A DNA stretch of 64,000 nucleotides from Streptomyces sp. SN-593 (lineage in GTDB: Bacteria > Actinomycetota > Actinomycetes > Streptomycetales > Streptomycetaceae): the NCBI RefSeq assembly GCF_016756395.1, contig NZ_AP018365.1:992001-1056000 (forward strand), read 5' to 3'. Made by a program: the position numbers and the translations under genes. Below the pieces are notes generated by a model, which saw only the letters and a program-made list of their open reading frames with translations, had not been told where the DNA came from and made no database searches. Shown here piece by piece: positions 40,967 to 49,382 of this stretch (position 1 is its first letter; every line of letters begins with the position of its first letter).

Positions 40967-41279
40967 CCCCCGCTCCCGGCCCCTCCCGGCGCGCACCCCG
41001 CCGGGAGGGCCGGCCGCGATCCCCAGAGTCCAGCCGCCACCCACCCGCCCCAGCCCCGCCCCGCCCCGCCCGCACCCGACGATTCCGCGGGCGGCTCCCC
41101 CGGCGCCTCCGGCACCCCGCCTTCCAGAACTGTCGGCCCCTCCCGCGCCGGTAAGGCGCTTCCGACGCAGGCCCGATTCCGCCCGACGAAGCGGGACCGT
41201 GGTAGCGGATTGCCCCGTTTTCCGAGGCCGGTGGCCGCTCCTGCGACGACTCGTCGCCTATTCCAACAGGTAGTCCAGG
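40967..41279. other. Gap at the left edge of the accessory patch
   Basis: 313 bp without a supported gene. The CCGCCCC-rich part at 41036-41070 is low-complexity. From about 41160 the composition becomes less G+C-rich and no known element is recognised. Confidence 0.45.
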
Positions 41280-41519
41280 TCACCGGCGATCGCTCCGTCG
41301 ATGATCGAAACGGGCGGCCGGCGCCGCGTCGCACGGGCGCTCCTGCTTCTCGATACGCTCCACCTTGCCGCCGCTGACGTGCACCAACCGTCCGAGTGCC
41401 GCACTCGACAGCCCTCTGGTCACACGCCAGTTGCGCAGTTCCCCTCCGAACCACGCACGGAGCGACGTGGAGTCGTCCAGAGGCTTGGGCTTCTGCGGCA
41501 CTGCTTCCCCCTTGGTCAT
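41280..41519 (-). pseudogene. Truncated XRE-type helix-turn-helix gene
   Basis: 79 aa whose first part (DSTSLRAWFGGELRNWRVTRGLSSAALGRL and VHVSGGKVERIEKQERP) matches the N-terminal HTH of the large streptomycete XRE/DUF5753 family, normally about 270-290 aa. After ERPCDAA the similarity stops and the frame ends 20 residues later, so the sensor-like C-terminal two thirds are missing. The start lacks a ribosome binding site. A 10-bp inverted repeat abuts the ATG. It could still encode a short DNA-binding protein, but a broken gene is more likely. Confidence 0.65.
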
Positions 41520-41520
41520 C

Positions 41521-41558
41521 GATGCGGACAACGAACCCGTGGAGCCGCTGTCCGCATC
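41521..41558. repeat. Inverted repeat next to the truncated XRE start
   Basis: GATGCGGACA (41521-41530) and TGTCCGCATC (41549-41558) are perfect 10-bp arms 18 nt apart, immediately upstream of the minus-strand ATG. In RNA they would fold right before the start codon; in DNA they could be an operator. Confidence 0.6.
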
Positions 41559-41730
41559 GCTGGGCGGTGGCCCGCCAGTATCGAGATACCGGTCGGATTC
41601 GTACCCGCTCTCCGGAACGTCGGAACCGGCGAGCGTCCCGGGCCGGCCATCGGACGAACACCGCACCGCGTGCGGCTCAGCGCGGCATGAACGCCCCGTC
41701 TGTCGACGCGGCGCCGCCGTGCGGCTGGAC

Positions 41731-42393
41731 CTACTCCGTCTCGTCGCGGGCCAGGCGCCCGGTGAAACCGTGGTCACGCAAACGGGCGTAGGCGGCACGC
41801 ACTTGGGTCGGAACGGGCTGTTCGACGGTGAGTCCCCGTGCGGGGTAGATCATGATCCGCTGCGTCGCGCCGACCATCATCGCGATGACCATGTCCTCGT
41901 CGCCGATGGCGGACACGTAGTCGTCGTACGAGAGGCGCACCGACGCGCAGACGGCGTCCACCGACGGCCACACCTTGCGCAGTGTCGCGTACGCGCGCCG
42001 CTCCTCGTAGGGCTTGCTGACCAGGAGGATTGACGCCACCTCGACGCCGTTGGCGGCCAGGAGTTCCCGGGACTTCGTGATGTTCTCCCCCGTGTTCCTC
42101 GCCTCCGGTTCCAGCAGGACCGCAGAGTCCGGTACGCCCCGGTCGAGCGCGCGCTCGCGGTAGTGCACGGCTTCGCCTCGGGGCATACGGGCCGCCGACG
42201 TCGGACTGGTGGCGCCGGTCATCACCACGAGCGGGGCCATCCCGCGCGCGTAGAGGTCGGCCGCGGTGTCCGCGACGGTCAGGTCGTGGCTGCCCAGCGC
42301 AATAACAACCGAGCACGGCCGCGGCACATGGTGCATCCGCAGGTAGTCCCACAGCAGCAGGACGTCCGCGCGCACCGGCGGTTGGGCGGTCAC
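41731..42393 (-). CDS. YdcF-family (DUF218) protein
   Basis: A 220-aa cytoplasmic DUF218/YdcF-like protein: VVIALGSHDLTVADTAADLYARGMAPLVVMTG, a GVPDSAVLLEPEARNTGENI block and LLVSKPYEERRAYATLRKVWP are the family's conserved blocks. YdcF proteins bind S-adenosylmethionine or related nucleotides, and the enzyme activity is unsettled. The GTG start overlaps the stop of the GntR gene (GTGA), so both are one unit. The GntR protein may regulate it. Confidence 0.85.
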   Translation of the reverse strand: MTAQPPVRADVLLLWDYLRMHHVPRPCSVVIALGSHDLTVADTAADLYARGMAPLVVMTGATSPTSAARMPRGEAVHYRERALDRGVPDSAVLLEPEARNTGENITKSRELLAANGVEVASILLVSKPYEERRAYATLRKVWPSVDAVCASVRLSYDDYVSAIGDEDMVIAMMVGATQRIMIYPARGLTVEQPVPTQVRAAYARLRDHGFTGRLARDETE

Positions 42394-43181
42394 GCCCGTT
42401 CCCCGTCCCGCGCCGAGTCCGGCACCTGGAAGTCGTATTCCCATGAGAACCGGGACGCGGCGTGAACCCCGACGGCGAACTCCACCACCGTGCCGTCCGC
42501 GGTGCACGTGGTCCGGTGCAGTTCCACCACGGGCTCGCCTGCGGGAAGGCTCAGCAGGTCCGCCTCCTCGGCCGTGGGCATCCGAGCGAAGATCCGCTCC
42601 CGCATGCGGTCGATCTCGTACCCCGCGTCGAACAGCACGCGAAAGCCGCCGCCACGGCCGGCGGGACCTGGACTGGGATCGACGATGCGCGTGCCTTCGA
42701 CGTGCTCGGGGCGGTAGTAGCTGGTCAGGGTGTGCGTCGGCTGGTCGCCTTCCTTGACGAGCCGGGCGCGGGCGTACACCTCTGCTCCGTCAGGAAGCCC
42801 CAGGGCACTGGTGACCAGGTGGCTTCCCTCCACTCGGCTCACCGTCTGCGTCTGCTCGCCCCGGTGGTACGGACGGCCCGATGCGACCCGGTCGGCAATG
42901 AACGCCACCTCGTCGCCATCCCGCCACTTCGCCTTGTCGTACCGCGCGATGCCGAGTCGCTTGAGCGGCGTCCGATGCCGCACCACCGTGCCGTGGCCGC
43001 GCGACGACGTGACGAGCCCTTCCGCTTCCAGAGCCTTGTACGCCATGTGGACCGTGGACTTGGACCCTTCGCCTGCCTCGACAAGCGTGCGGATGTGCGG
43101 CAACGGCTGTCCCGGCTGGTATTCGCCGTTCCGGATCTGCTTCGCCAGACGATCCGCGAGCTCTCGCCACTTCGACGTCAT
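42390..43181 (-). CDS. GntR-family transcriptional regulator (HutC/UTRA type)
   Basis: A 263-aa regulator. The N-terminal winged HTH (WRELADRLAKQIRNGEYQPG, then AGEGSKSTVHMAYKALEAEGLVTS) is followed by a UTRA-like ligand domain from about residue 100 (EVYARARLVKEGDQPTHTLTSYYRP). Regulators of this build occur in integrative elements of streptomycetes (KorSA type) and elsewhere. GGAGG lies 5 nt before the ATG. It is co-translated with the YdcF gene and read divergently from the resolvase-like gene. The palindrome at 43214-43227 is a likely operator. Confidence 0.88.
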   Translation of the reverse strand: MTSKWRELADRLAKQIRNGEYQPGQPLPHIRTLVEAGEGSKSTVHMAYKALEAEGLVTSSRGHGTVVRHRTPLKRLGIARYDKAKWRDGDEVAFIADRVASGRPYHRGEQTQTVSRVEGSHLVTSALGLPDGAEVYARARLVKEGDQPTHTLTSYYRPEHVEGTRIVDPSPGPAGRGGGFRVLFDAGYEIDRMRERIFARMPTAEEADLLSLPAGEPVVELHRTTCTADGTVVEFAVGVHAASRFSWEYDFQVPDSARDGERA

Positions 43182-43213
43182 GTGCGCCTCCTTTCAAGAC
43201 GCCCAGTCAATCG

Positions 43214-43227
43214 CAGTCCCAGGACTG
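43214..43227. promoter_or_regulatory. Palindrome between the GntR and resolvase-like genes
   Basis: CAGTCC, CA, GGACTG: perfect 6-bp arms in the 112-bp divergent gap. A reasonable operator candidate for the GntR protein. Confidence 0.5.
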
Positions 43228-43293
43228 ACGGTCCGAGATGGCGGCTTCATCCCGTATGGGCGGCCGCTCGACCACAAAGGAGGGAAGGTCGGC

Positions 43294-43818
43294 ATGACGG
43301 TCGTTGTTCAAAGGTCAGAACGCCAAGACGACGGCAGCAACCAGAAGCGCGCGGCACCGAGTTCATCGTCAGCCGTGCTGCGGTCCGCGGCCCGTGCCCA
43401 GGCCCGTCGTTCCTCCGGAAGCCCCGACTGGCTCGCCGCGCTGCAACGGGCCACGGTCGAGCACGCGGTGAGCCGGAGTGGCGAACCCTTCGTCGTCGTG
43501 CTGTACGCCTTGACGACGGCGGGGAGGCAGCCGACCGCGTCTCTGGAGCGCGCGAGGATGTACGCCGCCGAGAAGGGCTGGCGTATCGCCGGCGCCGCGT
43601 TCGACGACTGCGGCATGACCGAACCGAACGAGCGCCCCGCCTGGAACCAAGCGCTCCGCCTGCTCCGCGGCGCACGCGCGCAGGGCATCGTCACCGTGGA
43701 CCGGTCCTCCGTCAGCACGAACGACACCGAGTACGAGCAGGCACTCCTCTGGTTGCAGGACCGCCGCAGCTTCCTTGAACACGTGCCGATCGACTGGCAC
43801 CCGTCTCCGATCACGTAG
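43294..43818 (+). CDS. Resolvase-like protein lacking the catalytic serine
   Basis: A 174-aa protein. After a disordered 60-residue start, it follows the serine-recombinase N-terminal fold: VVVLYALTTAGRQPTASLER, then ARMYAAEKGWRIAGAAFDDCGM, PAWNQALRLLRGARAQGIVTVDRSSVS. In active recombinases the nucleophilic Ser follows the first strand (Y-x-R-x-S); here that position reads YALTT and no Ser is present. No DNA-binding or zinc domain follows. It therefore may act as a regulator or partner, or be a relic. AGGAGG is 9 nt upstream of ATG. Confidence 0.75.
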   Translation: MTVVVQRSERQDDGSNQKRAAPSSSSAVLRSAARAQARRSSGSPDWLAALQRATVEHAVSRSGEPFVVVLYALTTAGRQPTASLERARMYAAEKGWRIAGAAFDDCGMTEPNERPAWNQALRLLRGARAQGIVTVDRSSVSTNDTEYEQALLWLQDRRSFLEHVPIDWHPSPIT

Positions 43819-43901
43819 CCCAGGCCACCACCGCCGCCGATCTCCGCTCCGGCCATGCCGAGTCAAGCAGGCAACCACGTCCCCTCCACTCCCCGCCGGG
43901 C

Positions 43902-44162
43902 GTGACGGACTCACGGCCAACGCCCGTGGCCGGAGCGGGCACCAACCCCGGACCTCGTTCACGCCACGAGGCGTGCAGCGAGTTCGCCGGACACCCCGGC
44001 GCCCACAGCTGGGACCTGGACGAACCGCCCCGCCATCTCCGCGTACCCCCACCGACGCCGGCCCGGCACCGCCCCGGTCAGGCCCGACTGCCCGACGGCC
44101 GCCTCCCCCATGCCGCGGCCCGATTCCCCCACCCGACCACGAACAGGACACCCGCACCATGA
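43902..44162 (+). CDS. Small hypothetical protein
   Basis: 86 aa from a GTG with no strong ribosome binding site. The middle, HEACSEFAGHPGAHSWDLDE, is compact and shows coding-like third positions, resembling short proteins found in streptomycete mobile regions. The N- and C-termini are Pro/Arg-rich. Its TGA overlaps an ATG (ATGA at 44159), an arrangement typical of co-translated genes. The function is unknown. Confidence 0.45.
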   Translation: MTDSRPTPVAGAGTNPGPRSRHEACSEFAGHPGAHSWDLDEPPRHLRVPPPTPARHRPGQARLPDGRLPHAAARFPHPTTNRTPAP

Positions 44163-44364
44163 ACCCCGCGGCCCCATCCAACTCCTCTCCTTCCGCGTCG
44201 GCCGCACCCTCGCCCACGCCCACAGCACCCTCACCGGACACACCACCGACGACCCCGACGACATCGAACAACTCCGCCAGACCTACGACACCCTCCGCGA
44301 CACCGCCCTCACCCCCACCGAAACCCTCAACCACCTCCGCACCCTCCGCGACGGCAAGTCCTGA
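44159..44364 (+). pseudogene. Small ORF interrupted by a one-base frameshift
   Basis: The ATG at 44159 overlaps the stop of the upstream ORF, but after ATG AAC CCC the coding-like frame shifts. Restoring one C in the run at 44164-44167 would give MNPRGPIQLLSFRVGRTL and run on through DIEQLRQTYDTLRDTALTPT to HLRTLRDGKS, with almost every codon ending in C. As it stands, that frame is open only from 44110 with a poor start. The corrected protein would be about 68 aa, helical, unknown function. A sequencing error in a C-run is possible. Confidence 0.55.
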
Positions 44365-44404
44365 CCAGACAACGTGTCCACTCGATCAACCCGCAGGGAG
44401 AGCA

Positions 44405-44668
44405 GCGATGCCACCACGTTCCCGGGCCCGGCCCAGAAGGCTCTGCCAGGAACCCGAGGCCGTCACCTGGGCCCGTGAGAAAGCGGGCCTGACCAAACGA
44501 GCCCTGGCCGCCCGGATCGGCATCTCCGAACAGCTCATGGGAGAGATCGAATCGGGCCGGCGCAACGCCACACCCGCGAACCTGCTCAAGATCGCCGCAG
44601 CCCTGAACTGCCCGGTCGTGGTCCTGGAAGGCAAACGCGGGAGCAACGCCACCGACGCTGACAGCTGA
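44405..44668 (+). CDS. Small XRE-family (Cro/CI-type) regulator
   Basis: An 87-aa protein that is little more than one helix-turn-helix: AREKAGLTKRALAARIGISE, then QLMGEIESGRRNATPANLLKIAAALNCPVVVLE. This is the phage-repressor-like fold. GGGAGAG lies about 7 nt before the ATG. It follows the two small ORFs on the same strand and may be the last gene of that set. The target is unknown. Confidence 0.88.
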   Translation, partial: AMPPRSRARPRRLCQEPEAVTWAREKAGLTKRALAARIGISEQLMGEIESGRRNATPANLLKIAAALNCPVVVLEGKRGSNATDADS

Positions 44669-44816
44669 CAGCGCCCGGACGACAGCAGACCATCCGACGA
44701 CGACCATCGCGCCGGGACGCCTCCTCGCCCGCCGCCAAGCCCTCACTGGCGCGGCACCCTCCGGACGGCCTACCCGAAGAACGTGCCGCCGGGCCTCTTC
44801 CCGCGGCCGTTCGCGG

Positions 44817-46025
44817 TCAGGCGTCGGCTCCTGCTTCGGCGTGGCGGGTGCCGGAGTCGGGGCCGTGCCAGTCCAGGCAGATCACGGTGGCGTCGTCCTC
44901 CATGTGCCCGTCGCAGGCGTCGATGACCGCGGCGGTCAGCGTGCGGACCGCTTCCCGCGGGTGGTCGGTGGCGGTGTCGCGGACCAGACCGCGCAGGTCG
45001 ACGCTCTTCGCCCGGCGCTCCTGCATGCCGTCGGTGTACAGCACCAGCCGGTCTCCGGGGCGCAGGTCGATGTCCTGGACCCGGTAGGGGTCGCGCGGGT
45101 GGGCCGGGTTGACCCCGAAGGGAAGGTCGGCGTCCAGGTGGATCTCGTCGACGACACCGTCGCGCAGGCGGAGCGGCCAGGGGTGCCCGGCGTTGACGAG
45201 GTGGGCGCCGGTGCCGTCCAGCGCGATGCGCATGAGCTGTCCGGTGGCGAAAGTGCGGCGGCCGTGGTCGAGCATGGCCTGGTGGACCTGCCGCGCCTGC
45301 TCGGCGAGGTCGGCTCCGGCGCGGCGGGCGCCGCGGGAGGCGTTGACCAGGAGGGTGGCCATCAGCGAGGCGTCGGTGTCGTGGCCCATCGCGTCGGTGA
45401 CGGACAGGTGGAGGGTGTTGCGGTCGAGCGCGTAGTCGTAGGTGTCGCCGGCGATGGAGTCGGCGGGGACCAGGGCGGCGGAGAGGGCGAACTCGGCGGC
45501 CTCGCAGGAGGGGGCCGACGGCAGTAGCTGGCGCTGGATCTCGGCGGCCAGGCTCATCGTGGTGGTGCGCTGGACCCAGTGGTAGATGTCGGTGAAGCGG
45601 CCGTCGGTGACGACGATGTACGCCAGCGCGTGGGCGGCCTCCGCGACGTGTGCGACCGCCTCGGGGCTGGGGTGGGGAAGGGTCAGCTCCAGCACGCCGA
45701 GGGTGTCGCCCCGGTTGGTGACCGGGGCCAGTACCCGCCGGCCGCCTCCGCTGTCCTCCGCCTCGACCACTTCCTGGGAGCGCAGTACCTCCTCGTACAC
45801 GCTGCCCGCCAGGGGGATCTGCTCCGCGCGGCGGCCCTCCTGTGTGTCCGGTGCCTCGCTGACCCGCACCAACTTGTGGCCCACGACGTCGACGAACAGG
45901 AACGACACGTACCGCGCGCCGAATCGCTCCCGCAGGTTCCGGGCCACCACGTCCACGGACCCCACCGGAGCGGCGTCCTCCGCCGCAGCCAGGATGTCGA
46001 CCAGTCCGATCTGCTCCCGCGCCAT
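44817..46025 (-). CDS. GAF-SpoIIE/PP2C protein phosphatase
   Basis: A 402-aa phosphatase of the RsbU/SpoIIE type that would act on anti-anti-sigma factors. A GAF-like sensor fills about residues 25-140 ([20 protein letters not shown]). After [19 protein letters not shown], the linker typical of RsbU-like proteins, come the metal motifs [55 protein letters not shown] and [12 protein letters not shown]. All metal-binding aspartates appear to be present. GGGAGG is close to the ATG. No anti-sigma or STAS gene is adjacent, so its pathway partner is elsewhere. Confidence 0.9.
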   Translation of the reverse strand: MAREQIGLVDILAAAEDAAPVGSVDVVARNLRERFGARYVSFLFVDVVGHKLVRVSEAPDTQEGRRAEQIPLAGSVYEEVLRSQEVVEAEDSGGGRRVLAPVTNRGDTLGVLELTLPHPSPEAVAHVAEAAHALAYIVVTDGRFTDIYHWVQRTTTMSLAAEIQRQLLPSAPSCEAAEFALSAALVPADSIAGDTYDYALDRNTLHLSVTDAMGHDTDASLMATLLVNASRGARRAGADLAEQARQVHQAMLDHGRRTFATGQLMRIALDGTGAHLVNAGHPWPLRLRDGVVDEIHLDADLPFGVNPAHPRDPYRVQDIDLRPGDRLVLYTDGMQERRAKSVDLRGLVRDTATDHPREAVRTLTAAVIDACDGHMEDDATVICLDWHGPDSGTRHAEAGADA

Positions 46026-46521
46026 GACAACCTCCCAGGCAGTAGATCATTCTCCTTCCCGCAAGTGCCTCCGCATCACTCGATCCCACCGGAAAGGCCA
46101 CTCCCGCGCCGACCCGGGAGCGGCCGTCCCGTGATCCCAAGGCCGCGATCCTGTCCCACCCGCCCCACGTATCCCCTCCCTGTCGGCGGGAAGAGGCGTC
46201 GGTCCGATCTTTGCTGCGGGATGCCTTGACCCTTGGTTACAAGCAGGTTAGAAAGTGGTGCGCCAAACAGAAATATGCATTCAACATATGAACGAGCGCA
46301 TCGCGTCACCATCCGGCGGATCCGTGGAACAGGTCTGCTGAGGGGGTGTCAGGGTTCCGGTGCGCGGATGCTTTTCCGTTCCGGCGCGCTTACCCGTCGT
46401 TTCGATTCGTGAAGGGAAGACACGCGAAGCGACGCCGGTGGCCACCCTCAGGCCCAGCCGGCTCCGTCCACCCGAGCGATCGACGGAGCGGCGGCCCCAC
46501 CCTCAGCGTCGAGGAGCACAC
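46026..46521. other. Long divergent control region of phosphatase and esterase genes
   Basis: No convincing gene. On the plus strand TTGACC (46226-46231), a 17-nt spacer and TAGAAA (46249-46254) form a strong promoter, giving the esterase a leader of about 260 nt. The surrounding 46240-46300 is unusually A+T-rich for this chromosome (ATATGCATTC, ACATATGAACG). Short open frames here have no ribosome binding sites. Confidence 0.6.
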
Positions 46522-48123
46522 GTGCCCAGAATGTCCCGACGGGTCACCCTCTCGGTGTCCGCTGCCACCGTGGCGGCAGCCGTCCTCGTCCCGGTCTCGG
46601 CCGGCGCACAGACCCCCAACTCCCCTTCGGCGTCCCCCAAGCTGGGGGTCACCGTCACCCACACCGGCAAGGGGCCGACCGGATACCAGGCCACCTTCCG
46701 GATCAAGGCCCCCACCGCGACGTCCATGCAGATCAAGGGCGAATGGGGCTTCGCGTCCTTCGAGAGCGTCGAGGCCGACTCCTCCAACGCGCACCCGGTC
46801 GCCCCCTCCGACTGGAAGCCGGGTGACTTCCCGCTGGAGTCGCCGAACTCCCCTGGCGGCTACTGGCCCGTCGCCAGCATGACGGAGGACACCAAGACGG
46901 GGGTCTGGTCCTACACCACACCGCTCCCGTCCGGCGTGTTCACGTACTCCTACTACGCGAACTGCACCGCCGCCGCCCCCGCCCTGAAGGGCTGCACGGG
47001 GACCTCGGACCCGGCGAACCCGCCGTGGAACACCACCACCGGCTCGACCGAGGCGAACAGCCAGGTCTACGTGCCCTCCGACCCCAAGTCCGGTACCGCT
47101 GACGCGTCCTGGGAGGCCGACGCCCCGGCCGGCCAGCGGGGCAAGCTCGTGGACGTGGCCTATCCGACCCCCAACACCGCCACGGGGACCCACCCTCTCG
47201 CGGTCTACACCCCCGCCGGCTACGACCCGAAGCGCAAGACGCCCTACCCCGTGCTCGTCCTCACCCACGGGGGCGGGGGCAACGAGATGGACTGGTCGAC
47301 CCAGGGCCGGATGCAGCAGATCGTCGACAACCTCACCCGCACCGGCAAGATGCAGCCGACCGTCATCGTCATGCCCGACGGCGGCGGCCTGACCTCCGGT
47401 GCCAGCTTCACCTCCGAGGTCGCCGACCAGATCCTGCCGTACGTCGAGAAGAACTACCACGTCGGCACGAGCGCGAACGACCGGTCCTTCGCCGGGCTCT
47501 CCGCCTACGGGACCCAGGCGAACAACTTCCTGTTCACCGACACCTCCGAGTTCGGCTACTACGGCGTCTGGTCGCCCGCCGCCGGCGCGCCCGGTGTCGT
47601 CGGCAACGGCTCGGGCAACCCGGTCCTGGACGCCGACTACACCAACCCCGCCCTCAAGCAGGTCCTCGGCATCCACCTCGGGATCGGTGCGGAGGACCTG
47701 GGCGGCAACCTCCCCGCCCTCACCGCCGTCACCGAGCGGGTCGGCATGCTCAACGCCGGGGTGCCCTTCACCTTCTACACCACCGGCGGCGGCCACACCT
47801 GGGACTTCTGGCGCCAGGCGCTGCGCGACTTCCTGACCAAGGTCGACTTCCGCGCCACCACGACCACCGTCTCGACCACCACCGCCAAGAACACCGCCAA
47901 GGCGACCGCGTCGGTCTCCGCCGCCACGGACGAGCCCGTCGCACCCACCGGAACCGTCCAGTTCAAGGTCGACGGCACCGACCTGGGCAAGCCGGTCAAG
48001 CTCGCGGGCGGGAAGGCGACCGTGAGCGCCACCGCGTCGCAACTGTCCGGACACACCATCACCGCCGTCTACAGCGGCGCCACCACCTACAACCCCAGCA
48101 CGAGCGCGGCGGTCACCGGCTGA
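46522..48123 (+). CDS. Secreted esterase (feruloyl-esterase-like) with Ig-like domain
   Basis: A 533-aa exported protein. A signal peptide (VTLSVSAATVAAAVLVPVSA, about residues 7-29) leads to an N-terminal immunoglobulin-like E-set region (to about 210). The esterase-D-type alpha/beta-hydrolase follows: YPVLVLTHGGGGNEMDW, nucleophile in FAGLSAYGTQ (Ser near 327), and the His in GGGHTWDFWRQALRDFL. Residues 445-533 form a Big_3-like repeat domain (TGTVQFKVDGTDLGKPV, HTITAVYSGATTYNPS). The GTG is chosen because GAGGAG is 5 nt upstream; ATG three codons later is possible. The likely substrate is an ester on plant or microbial polymers. Confidence 0.88.
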   Translation: MPRMSRRVTLSVSAATVAAAVLVPVSAGAQTPNSPSASPKLGVTVTHTGKGPTGYQATFRIKAPTATSMQIKGEWGFASFESVEADSSNAHPVAPSDWKPGDFPLESPNSPGGYWPVASMTEDTKTGVWSYTTPLPSGVFTYSYYANCTAAAPALKGCTGTSDPANPPWNTTTGSTEANSQVYVPSDPKSGTADASWEADAPAGQRGKLVDVAYPTPNTATGTHPLAVYTPAGYDPKRKTPYPVLVLTHGGGGNEMDWSTQGRMQQIVDNLTRTGKMQPTVIVMPDGGGLTSGASFTSEVADQILPYVEKNYHVGTSANDRSFAGLSAYGTQANNFLFTDTSEFGYYGVWSPAAGAPGVVGNGSGNPVLDADYTNPALKQVLGIHLGIGAEDLGGNLPALTAVTERVGMLNAGVPFTFYTTGGGHTWDFWRQALRDFLTKVDFRATTTTVSTTTAKNTAKATASVSAATDEPVAPTGTVQFKVDGTDLGKPVKLAGGKATVSATASQLSGHTITAVYSGATTYNPSTSAAVTG

Positions 48124-48137
48124 CCTTCGCTGACGCC

Positions 48138-48171
48138 GACCGGGCCACACCCGCAAGGGCGTGGCCCGGTC
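48138..48171 (+). terminator. Terminator after the esterase gene
   Basis: 15-bp arms with one mismatch (48138-48152, 48157-48171; GACCGGGCCAC in the left arm) and a GCAA loop, 14 nt after the stop. Confidence 0.8.
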
Positions 48172-48279
48172 CCGTGCGTCCGCGGTCGACGGCGGAGCCG
48201 CTGCGACCGGACAGCGAACGCGCGGGCGCCAGGGGGGCGGCCCGGGGGCGTCGGGGGTGCGGCGTCGCGTCCTCGGGGG

Positions 48280-49227
48280 CTACGCGTCGGCGTCGCCGGC
48301 GGCGAGGGGAAGGTAGGTGCCGGGGGTCTGGCCGGTGACCCGGCGGAACGCGGCGATGAACGCGCTGGGTTTGCGGTAGCCGACCGCTCGGGCGGTGGCG
48401 TTGACCGAGGTGCCGTCGGCCAGCATCGGGACGGCCGCCCGGATACGGACGTGGGCGCGCCAGGTGGCGAAGGTGAGGCCGGTCTCGGCGCGGAACAGCC
48501 GGGACAGGGTGCGGACGCCGGCGTGGACGTGGTCGGCCCACGCGGTGAGTTCGCGCGGGTCGGACGGGTGGGCGACGAGCTGTTCGGCGACCGCGCGGGC
48601 CCGCGGGTCGGCGGGCATCGTGACCTGGATGTGGTGCGCGGGCAGCGGCGTGAGCAGCTCGAACATCAGCGCCTCGGCGGCCGCACGGCTGTGGTGGTCG
48701 GGGGCGACGCGGTGCAGGTGGGTGATGATCTCGCGCAGCAGCGGGCCGACGGCGAAGCAGGTGGGCCCGGTCCAGTCCAGGGGCCAGCGGTCGGCGTCGA
48801 AGGTGATGGTCAGCATCTCCCCCGCGCGCAGCACGGCGCCGGCGTGCTCGACGCCGCCGGGCACCCAGAACCCGTAGCCGGGCGGGATGAGCCAGTCACG
48901 GCGGGCGACGGTCCCCATCAGCGTCGCGGTCGAGCTCCACGTGAGCATCGGTTCGGGATGCGCGTGCAGTTGGAGCAGTTCGTGGTCCCGGGCGATGTCG
49001 CGGTCGATGCACAGGATGGGGGAGACCGCCGTCGACACCGCTCCCGCGCCCGGCGGGTCCGTACCGACCGGCGGCTCCGTACCGCCCACCGGGTCCGTAC
49101 CGCCCACCGGCTCCGTACCGACCGGCGGGTCCGTCATGCCCGGCGGCCGGGGGCCCTCCGGCGCACCGCTCGCGGTCCGCCGCACCGGGTTGGCCGGTTC
49201 GGGGTATCCATTGGCCTCTACGCGCAC
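48280..49227 (-). CDS. AraC-family transcriptional regulator with repetitive N-terminus
   Basis: A 315-aa regulator. A cupin-like sensor (LHAHPEPMLTWSSTATLMG, WLIPPGYGFWVPGGVEHAG) is followed by the two-HTH AraC domain (AGVRTLSRLFRAETGLTFATW; AVGYRKPSAFIAAFRRVTG). The first 65 residues are Pro/Gly-rich, with VGGTDP-type units made by an 18-bp tandem repeat (49055-49140). The GTG start has no ribosome binding site, but TAGGCT 8 nt before it supports a leaderless transcript; the first Met of the repeat is an alternative. The divergent gene is an MFS exporter, its likely target. Confidence 0.88.
   Translation of the reverse strand: MRVEANGYPEPANPVRRTASGAPEGPRPPGMTDPPVGTEPVGGTDPVGGTEPPVGTDPPGAGAVSTAVSPILCIDRDIARDHELLQLHAHPEPMLTWSSTATLMGTVARRDWLIPPGYGFWVPGGVEHAGAVLRAGEMLTITFDADRWPLDWTGPTCFAVGPLLREIITHLHRVAPDHHSRAAAEALMFELLTPLPAHHIQVTMPADPRARAVAEQLVAHPSDPRELTAWADHVHAGVRTLSRLFRAETGLTFATWRAHVRIRAAVPMLADGTSVNATARAVGYRKPSAFIAAFRRVTGQTPGTYLPLAAGDADA
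49055..49140. repeat. 18-bp tandem repeat in the AraC-family gene
   Basis: Units at 49055, 49073, 49091, 49109 and 49127, each like GGGTCCGTACCGACCGGC or GGCTCCGTACCGCCCACC. The core GGGTCCG...GTACCGACCGG is shared with the repeat in argB. Confidence 0.92.
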
Positions 49228-49274
49228 AGCGGCCAGCCTAGCGTGGGTGACCCGACGTGAGGAGTGCGTGGCTG

Positions 49275-49382
49275 ATGAACGACGTGAGGGTCCGGGCCGG
49301 GGGCCCGGTGGAGCGGTACGGGCCGGCCGCGGCGGCGGCCGGAAGCGACGCGGCGCGCGGCGCGAGGGCGGTGCGGGCATGA
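49275..49382 (+). CDS. 35-aa leader ORF overlapping the MFS gene
   Basis: ATG at 49275 follows GAGGAG about 9 nt upstream and encodes MNDVRVRAGGPVERYG and an Ala/Arg-rich end. Its TGA overlaps the start of the exporter gene (ATGA at 49379). The exporter's own start has no better ribosome binding site, so coupling through this ORF is plausible. It may be a translation aid rather than a functional protein. Confidence 0.45.
   Translation: MNDVRVRAGGPVERYGPAAAAAGSDAARGARAVRA

Noticed and set aside
44159..44668. Ser/Pro/Thr-rich frame from 44159 running into the XRE gene
   Set aside because: Its third positions are not biased; the real coding signal is in the neighbouring frame, and the XRE gene has its own start and ribosome binding site.
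46076..46312. 78-aa minus-strand frame in the phosphatase/esterase gap
   Set aside because: No ribosome binding site, mixed codon bias and no recognisable fold; the region reads better as a promoter-containing leader.
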